Source: Cercophora sp. LCS_1
Lineage: Eukaryota; Ascomycota; Sordariomycetes; Sordariales; Lasiosphaeriaceae
DNA: 12,389 bases
Reading direction: 5' to 3'
Assembly: GCA_036250225.1 (NCBI GenBank)
Contig: JAPZLL010000107.1
Span: 1 to 12,389, forward strand
In this document: piece after piece, positions 9,208-12,389 of the stretch
Position numbering within the stretch: the first letter of the stretch is position 1
Layout of the letters: every line of letters begins with the position of its first letter
Notes under the pieces: generated by a model
Told to the model about the DNA's origin: nothing
The model's database searches: none
Seen by the model: only the letters and a program-made list of their open reading frames with translations
Program-made: the position numbers and the translations under genes

Positions 9208-9310
9208 CCAGTTAGCTATTAAGGTATATATACCTATTGAGTAATTTATATATTGCTATTAATAAGAATTTATTATAATACTATATTTACAAGGCAAAGC
9301 AAACTACAAT
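9208..9310 (+). repeat. AT-rich direct repeat, copy 1
   Basis: This stretch aligns without gaps to 9782-9884 at a constant offset of 574 bases. Shared words include ATACCTATT, CAATTTATATATT or its G/A variant, ATAATACTATATTTA. Many mismatches are C here versus T there, or G versus A, so this copy seems less mutated. It is not assigned to a named family. It could be the end of an AT-rich transposon or a tandem duplication. Confidence 0.7.
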
Positions 9311-9781
9311 ACAATATAAAATTAGTCTAGAGTGTTCTTAAAAGCAATAATAAAATAGCAATTTATAAAATGGGTATATATAGTAAGAAAGCCAGAAACT
9401 GTGGCTGGCAAAAAAGATCTTTTACAACGCAAAAACCCTGTGTTAACCCGATGTCATTGGTGTTTTTTTTAACTCGAACGTGGCCCCAGCTCCAGGAGAG
9501 AAAGCTACTATCTACTGGCCCCACTGTGTACAATCAAGGTTCCAGCACATAACTGAGCGCTGAGGATCCGGTACTAAACACCAAAACTCTACAAAAGTAA
9601 CGTAAAGCCCTCGGCTGTAATAAAGTTTTTGTGAATAATAAGGTTTATTTTAAGTATACAAAATGGATTTTCCCAAATCTATCCACTTTTCTCCTGTACT
9701 ATCTTTAACTATTTTTAATAAAATCCCAAACTATACTCGAAAATGCTGTAAAACTATACTAAAATATTAAAATCCTATATA
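9311..9781. other. Repeat interior or spacer between the direct repeats
   Basis: This 471-base stretch alternates AT-rich blocks with a less AT-rich core at about 9390-9620. A 60-codon open frame at 9370-9552 has no recognisable motif and is not called. If the flanking 574-bp-spaced copies belong to one element, this would be its interior, but no protein remnant is visible. Confidence 0.45.
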
Positions 9782-9884
9782 CCAACTAGCCATTAAGATA
9801 AATATACCTATTAAACAATTTATATATTACTACTAATAAAAATATACTATAATACTATATTTATAAAATAAAATAAAATAAAAA
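9782..9884 (+). repeat. AT-rich direct repeat, copy 2 (RIP-like)
   Basis: This is the partner of 9208-9310. Over the last 25 bases, most C and G residues of copy 1 are T and A here (for example ACAAGGCAAAGC reads ATAAAATAAAAT), the direction produced by RIP. The inverted-repeat element at 9929 is inserted 45 bases beyond it. Confidence 0.7.
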
Positions 9885-9920
9885 AATGGGCACTAAGAGC
9901 AAACTTTTTATTAGGGAATG

Positions 9921-9928
9921 TAATAAAA
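9921..9928. repeat. Candidate 8-bp target-site duplication, left copy
   Basis: TAATAAAA occurs here and again at 11445-11452, in each case directly outside the 9929-11444 element. Eight-base duplications are typical of hAT-type insertions. The target is AT-rich, so chance identity is possible, but the symmetric placement and the near-identity of the outer arms support it. Confidence 0.55.
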
Positions 9929-9929
9929 A

Positions 9930-10319
9930 TGTTAAAACAGGGTACTGCCCACAGGGCTCGTAGTACGTAGCCAGGCAGCTTACAGTGGGTAAACCCACTG
10001 TAATACGCAGCGGAAGACTTGTGCGGAAGCAAAGAGTGACTGAGGGTCAATTGACTATTGCTTGCTTAAATCAACTATCTACAAAGGAAAGAAGGCCTAT
10101 ATTTATAGGCACAGAAGGCCTGGGGGCCTTCTGTTCCAGAGGATTCTGTGGGCCAAACACTGACGTAACACACTGGCAATCTGGAAGATTCGGTGGGCCA
10201 CAGAACCTCGTGTTCTGTGTGTAGCTTTCATGGTGTGGCAGCCACAAGTGGGCCTGTGGGCCCACTGTGGCTTAGTGCCTTGGCACCCCCACCACCACTG
10301 CTGCTTTGCAGCAGTGCTG
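9930..10319 (+). repeat. Left 390-bp arm of the inverted-repeat element
   Basis: The arm starts TGTTAAAACAGGG and ends at a small hairpin (CACTGCTGC, TTT, GCAGCAGTG, 10296-10316). It contains further perfect or near-perfect hairpins: TTACAGTGGG/CCCACTGTAA (about 9980-10003), CAGAAGGCC/GGCCTTCTG (about 10111-10132) and a GTGGGCC/GGCCCAC pair near 10248-10264. The near-palindrome CCTATATTTATAGG (about 10095-10108) reads as TATA-like on either strand. Small open frames in it are by-products of the repeats. Confidence 0.8.
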
Positions 10320-10346
10320 GTGATGGTTGCACTAGCTATCACTATT

Positions 10347-10686
10347 GTGGGGGTGCTAAGGCACCTTGCCACAGTGGCTGCCACACCATGAAAGCTACAC
10401 ACAGAATACGAGGTTCTGTGGCCCACCGAATCTTCTAGATTGCCAGTGTATTACGTCAGTGTTTGGCCCACAAAACCCTCTGGAACAGAAGGCCCCCAGG
10501 CCTTTTGTGCCTATAAATATAGGCCTTCTTTCCTTTGTAAATAGTTGATTCAAGCAAGCAACAGCCAATTAATTCAGTCACTCTTTGCTTCCGCACAAGT
10601 CTTCCGCTGCGTATTACAGTGGGTAAACCTACTGTAACTGCCTGGTTACGTACTACGAACCCTGTAGGCAGTACCCTGTTTTAACA
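10347..10686 (-). repeat. Third, older inverted arm inside the element
   Basis: This stretch is the reverse complement of the left arm and ends in the same TGTTTTAACA. I count roughly 16 differences over the outer ~300 bases, against about three between the outer two arms, and most are transitions. It also lacks about 22 bases near the inner end (the GGGCCCACAGGCCCACTT region). With the left arm it forms a 757-base near-palindrome centred at about 10308, on the small CTGCTGC hairpin. Confidence 0.75.
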
Positions 10687-10693
10687 CTTTTTT

Positions 10694-11040
10694 CTACTTG
10701 GTTTCCTCAATACCAGTAACAATCTTAGCAATCTTTAGGGCTCACTTAATGGTTAGTTTAATATATTCCCAAAGTCTCCTACAGTAATTATTACTAAACT
10801 CCTTCCTTTCTTTTTTGTCCTCCAATTTATACCTATCCTTTCTATAGGTTTTTATAATAAATGTAAAGATTTCCGCTAAATTGTCATTTTATAACTTCTC
10901 CACAGGTATACTTTTGAAGGATAATATATTTTTAAAAATACTAACCATATAGTTATATACCTTTTCCGCTTTTGGTATAGCTAAAGTAATATCCTTAAGT
11001 ACTATTTTTTTTGTGGAATTAGTAGCTACCAGTGCCCTAT
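10694..11040 (-). pseudogene. Decayed coding remnant within the inverted-repeat element
   Basis: One minus-strand frame is readable from about 11040 down to 10694, interrupted by TAA (10891-10889), TGA (10744-10742) and TAG (10696-10694). The first could be a mutated CAA and the second a mutated TGG, both RIP-type changes. Readable segments include DITLAIPKAEKVYNYMVSIF and EFSNNYCRRLWEYIKLTIK, basic and helix-like as in a nucleic-acid-binding protein. I do not recognise the family. The stretch is about 70% AT or more, unlike the flanking arms. It may be the last trace of the element's own gene. Confidence 0.4.
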
Positions 11041-11053
11041 AACTGGTGGCCAA

Positions 11054-11443
11054 CAGCACTGCTGCAAAGCAGCAGTAGTGGTGGGGGTGCCAAGGCACTA
11101 AGCCACAGTGGGCCCACAGGCCCACTTGTAGCTGCCACACTATGGGACCCACTTACAGAACACGAGGTTCTGTGGCCCACCGAATCTTCCAGATTGCCAG
11201 TGTGTTACGTCAGTGTTTGGCCCACAGAATCCTCTGGAACAGAAGGCCCCCAGGCCTTCTGTGCCTATAAATATAAGCCTTCTTTCCTTTGTAGATAGTT
11301 GATTTAAGCAAGCAATAGTCAATTGACCCTCAGTCACTCTTTGCTTCCGCACAAGTCTTTCGCTGCGTATTACAGTGGGTTTACCCACTGTAAGCTGCCT
11401 GGCTACGTACTACGAGCCCTGTGGGCAGCACCCTGTTTTAACA
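11054..11443 (-). repeat. Right 390-bp arm of the inverted-repeat element
   Basis: This is the reverse complement of 9930-10319 with equal length. It differs at only a few bases in its outer part and by one short replaced block of about 12 bases near 11141-11155. It begins at the central CTGCTGC-type hairpin and ends CCCTGTTTTAACA. A TATAAATA is present on the plus strand near 11266-11273. Confidence 0.8.
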
Positions 11444-11444
11444 C

Positions 11445-11452
11445 TAATAAAA
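11445..11452. repeat. Candidate 8-bp target-site duplication, right copy
   Basis: TAATAAAA matches 9921-9928 at the mirror position outside the element. Confidence 0.55.
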
Positions 11453-11471
11453 GGATATTAAAAATTATGTT

Positions 11472-11476
11472 AAAAC
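11472..11476. repeat. 5-bp target-site duplication of the solo LTR, left
   Basis: AAAAC directly precedes the TG at the LTR start and is repeated at 12057-12061 directly after the LTR's terminal CA. Five-base duplications are typical of Ty1/copia and Ty3/gypsy insertions. Confidence 0.8.
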
Positions 11477-11587
11477 TGTCACGACCCAGGTCATGACCTC
11501 AAGGAGGGAGCACGGGCCAACTACGAGGCACCAATCATTGGGCCCAGGGTGCAACGACCCACAAAGCCCGAGCGGACCAATCAGATT

Positions 11588-11748
11588 GGACCCGGCCCCA
11601 GTGGACCCGGCCTCGGGTCCAAGGTGCTCGGGTCCATGGAGGAGCCAATCAGATCGGACCCGGCCCCGGGTCCTCGATGCCCGGGTCCACGGAAGGACCA
11701 GTCAGGACGGACCCGGCCAGGACGGACCCGGCCCCGATGGACTCGGCC
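11588..11748. repeat. GGACCCGGCC repeat array inside the LTR
   Basis: GGACCCGGCC occurs at 11588, 11603, 11656, 11709 and 11724, with the variant GGACTCGGCC at 11739. The inverse word GGGTCC recurs between them. Larger units begin CCAATCAGAT (about 11577 and 11646) and CCAGTCAGGA (about 11699). The array lies just upstream of the TATA box, where LTR enhancers usually lie. Confidence 0.75.
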
Positions 11749-11787
11749 TCGGGTCCAACAGGCTCGGGTCCCAGGGAACATCGCATG

Positions 11788-11793
11788 TATATA
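11788..11793 (+). promoter_or_regulatory. TATA box of the LTR
   Basis: TATATA within ATGTATATAGATACG follows the GC-rich array and precedes two hairpins. Its position in the LTR agrees with a retroelement core promoter reading on the plus strand, with initiation expected about 25 to 60 bases downstream. Confidence 0.5.
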
Positions 11794-11801
11794 GATACGA
11801 T

Positions 11802-11841
11802 GGTTGTGCCCACAACCGTGTGAGGACTCTTAGATCCTCAC
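11802..11841 (+). other. Two adjacent perfect hairpins after the LTR TATA box
   Basis: The first is GGTTGTG, a two-base CC spacer, then CACAACC (11802-11817). The second is GTGAGGA, an 8-base spacer, then TCCTCAC (11820-11841). Both stems are perfect, 7 bp, and only two bases apart. They lie at or just downstream of the expected transcript start. They might form a structured 5' end of the retroelement RNA; the function is inferred. Confidence 0.5.
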
Positions 11842-12056
11842 GCTAGCAATACATTGTTCTTGAGCACCGCTCAGTGAGACCCATCGTCCGGGACCTTGGA
11901 GTCTACGATCTGCTTGACAGTGTATCACCCTTCGAGAGTTGTCCTAGCCCTCACTCAGTCACCTTGCATCCCCCACCTAGAGCATTGGACTCCGTCCGCT
12001 CTTACGATCTGTCTTTGCCAAGCCCTCCCCTGGAGCACTTGGAGCAGGCCGTAACA

Positions 12057-12389
12057 AAAACGTATTCTATTTACTAAAGTAAAGCAATTGTAAAATATAA
12101 GCCTTATGGGCAACTATAGCTGTTATAGTAACCTTTAATGCCCTAATAAGAGATTTTATTAAATAGAATGATTGGTTTTTTAGAATTAAAAATAAAATAT
12201 AGTAAATTTAATATAATTTTAGTAATCTAGATTTATAATTTAATATTGAGAATTTTAATCTTAAAAAGGAAGTAGTTCCTTTAATAGTTCAGTTCTCTTC
12301 ACAGGGCATCGCCTACTGTCACCAAGGTCCTTGCCTACCTGGCGGCTTTTCTGCTTACCCTGCAATGTTTGCACCCGAACTTCGGTGCT
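12057..12389. other. AT-rich end of the window without a gene
   Basis: The AAAAC duplication is at 12057-12061. 12062 to about 12290 is strongly AT-rich with no usable frame, as in RIP-mutated repeat DNA. From about 12295 the base composition becomes balanced again (GGCATCGCCTACTGTCACC), but only about 90 bases are visible and no gene can be called. Confidence 0.5.

Larger units (their letters stand above)
9929..11444. mobile_element. 1516-bp inverted-repeat element with 390-bp arms
   Basis: The element runs from ATGTTAAAACAGGG to CCCTGTTTTAACAC and is bounded by candidate TAATAAAA duplications. Its outer arms (9930-10319 and 11054-11443) are both 390 bases long and reverse complements; by eye only about three differences occur in the outer ~285 bases. 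A third arm (10347-10686) in the same orientation as the right arm lies inside and is clearly more diverged. A decayed coding remnant fills 10694-11040 on the minus strand. No intact transposase is present, so any movement would need proteins from elsewhere. The long arms, the 8-bp duplication and the lack of a gene suggest a non-autonomous DNA element, perhaps of hAT type. Foldback rearrangement of a larger element is the alternative. Confidence 0.7.
11477..12056 (+). mobile_element. Solo LTR, 580 bp, with matching 5-bp duplications
   Basis: The unit begins TGTCACGACCC, ends CCGTAACA (TG..CA) and is flanked by AAAAC on both sides. It contains no internal coding region, so it is best read as a solo LTR left by recombination between the two LTRs of a retrotransposon. 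The 5' half is a GC-rich array of GGACCCGGCC units. TATATA at 11788-11793 follows, with two perfect hairpins after it. This layout fits U3 (array and TATA box) followed by R/U5. The last 96 bases match window positions 1-97. The family cannot be named from an LTR alone; the size and termini fit Ty3/gypsy elements of fungi. Open frames inside it (11493-11846) reflect the repeats. Confidence 0.85.

Noticed and set aside
9930..11443. CRISPR array or direct-repeat LTR pair
   Set aside because: The repeats are long inverted arms rather than short, evenly spaced direct repeats, and the organism is a fungus.
11493..11846. Pro/Gly/Arg-rich open frames within the LTR
   Set aside because: They are produced by the GGACCCGGCC repeat array and are open on both strands.
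1..12056. The LTR end at 1-97 and the LTR at 11477-12056 as the two ends of one giant retroelement
   Set aside because: The second LTR has its own perfect AAAAC duplications, the copies differ noticeably, no primer-binding site follows base 97, and the interior holds intron-containing host-type genes.

Overview
The window looks like chromosomal DNA of a filamentous ascomycete (Pezizomycotina). The evidence is genes split by short introns of about 60 to 65 nt (two are longer) with GT..AG ends, several with CTGAC-type branch sites; a fungal-type NLR; an AsaB/CmcJ-type oxygenase; and AT-rich repeats whose stop codons and differences are mostly C-to-T or G-to-A changes, as expected from repeat-induced point mutation (RIP). 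Species and class cannot be fixed from the sequence alone.

Layout. 1-97 is the 3' end of a long terminal repeat (LTR). 187-603 (minus) is a decayed open frame of unknown origin, and 604-1547 holds no supported gene. 1548-5123 (plus) is a complete six-exon NLR gene of about 1055 codons: an N-terminal helical domain resembling DUF7708, an NB-ARC ATPase, and a TPR-like C-terminal half. 5905-6126 (plus) is a 73-residue acidic hypothetical protein. 7124-8346 (plus) is a complete five-exon gene for a 310-residue oxygenase of the AsaB/GA4-desaturase/CmcJ family, with an HVDQS metal-site motif that depends on which of two neighbouring splice acceptors is used. All three genes are on the plus strand. 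They are separate transcription units, and nothing in the sequence shows that they act together.

From about 8.6 kb on the window is repeat-dominated. A GC-rich open stretch (8836-9117) has a faint gag-like motif. Two AT-rich direct repeats (9208-9310 and 9782-9884) differ largely in the RIP direction. A 1516-bp inverted-repeat element (9929-11444) has 390-bp arms that are almost identical, candidate 8-bp target duplications (TAATAAAA), a third and older inverted arm inside it, and a decayed coding remnant. A 580-bp solo LTR (11477-12056) follows, flanked by perfect AAAAC duplications and related to the LTR end at 1-97. The final 330 bases are mostly AT-rich with no gene.

The most unusual items are the three-armed inverted-repeat element with its foldback half, the acceptor pair in the oxygenase that would include or break the metal-binding HxD motif, and the intact NLR lying between repeat-rich flanks. 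Gene models were built by hand from splice signals and reading-frame continuity and have no transcript support.
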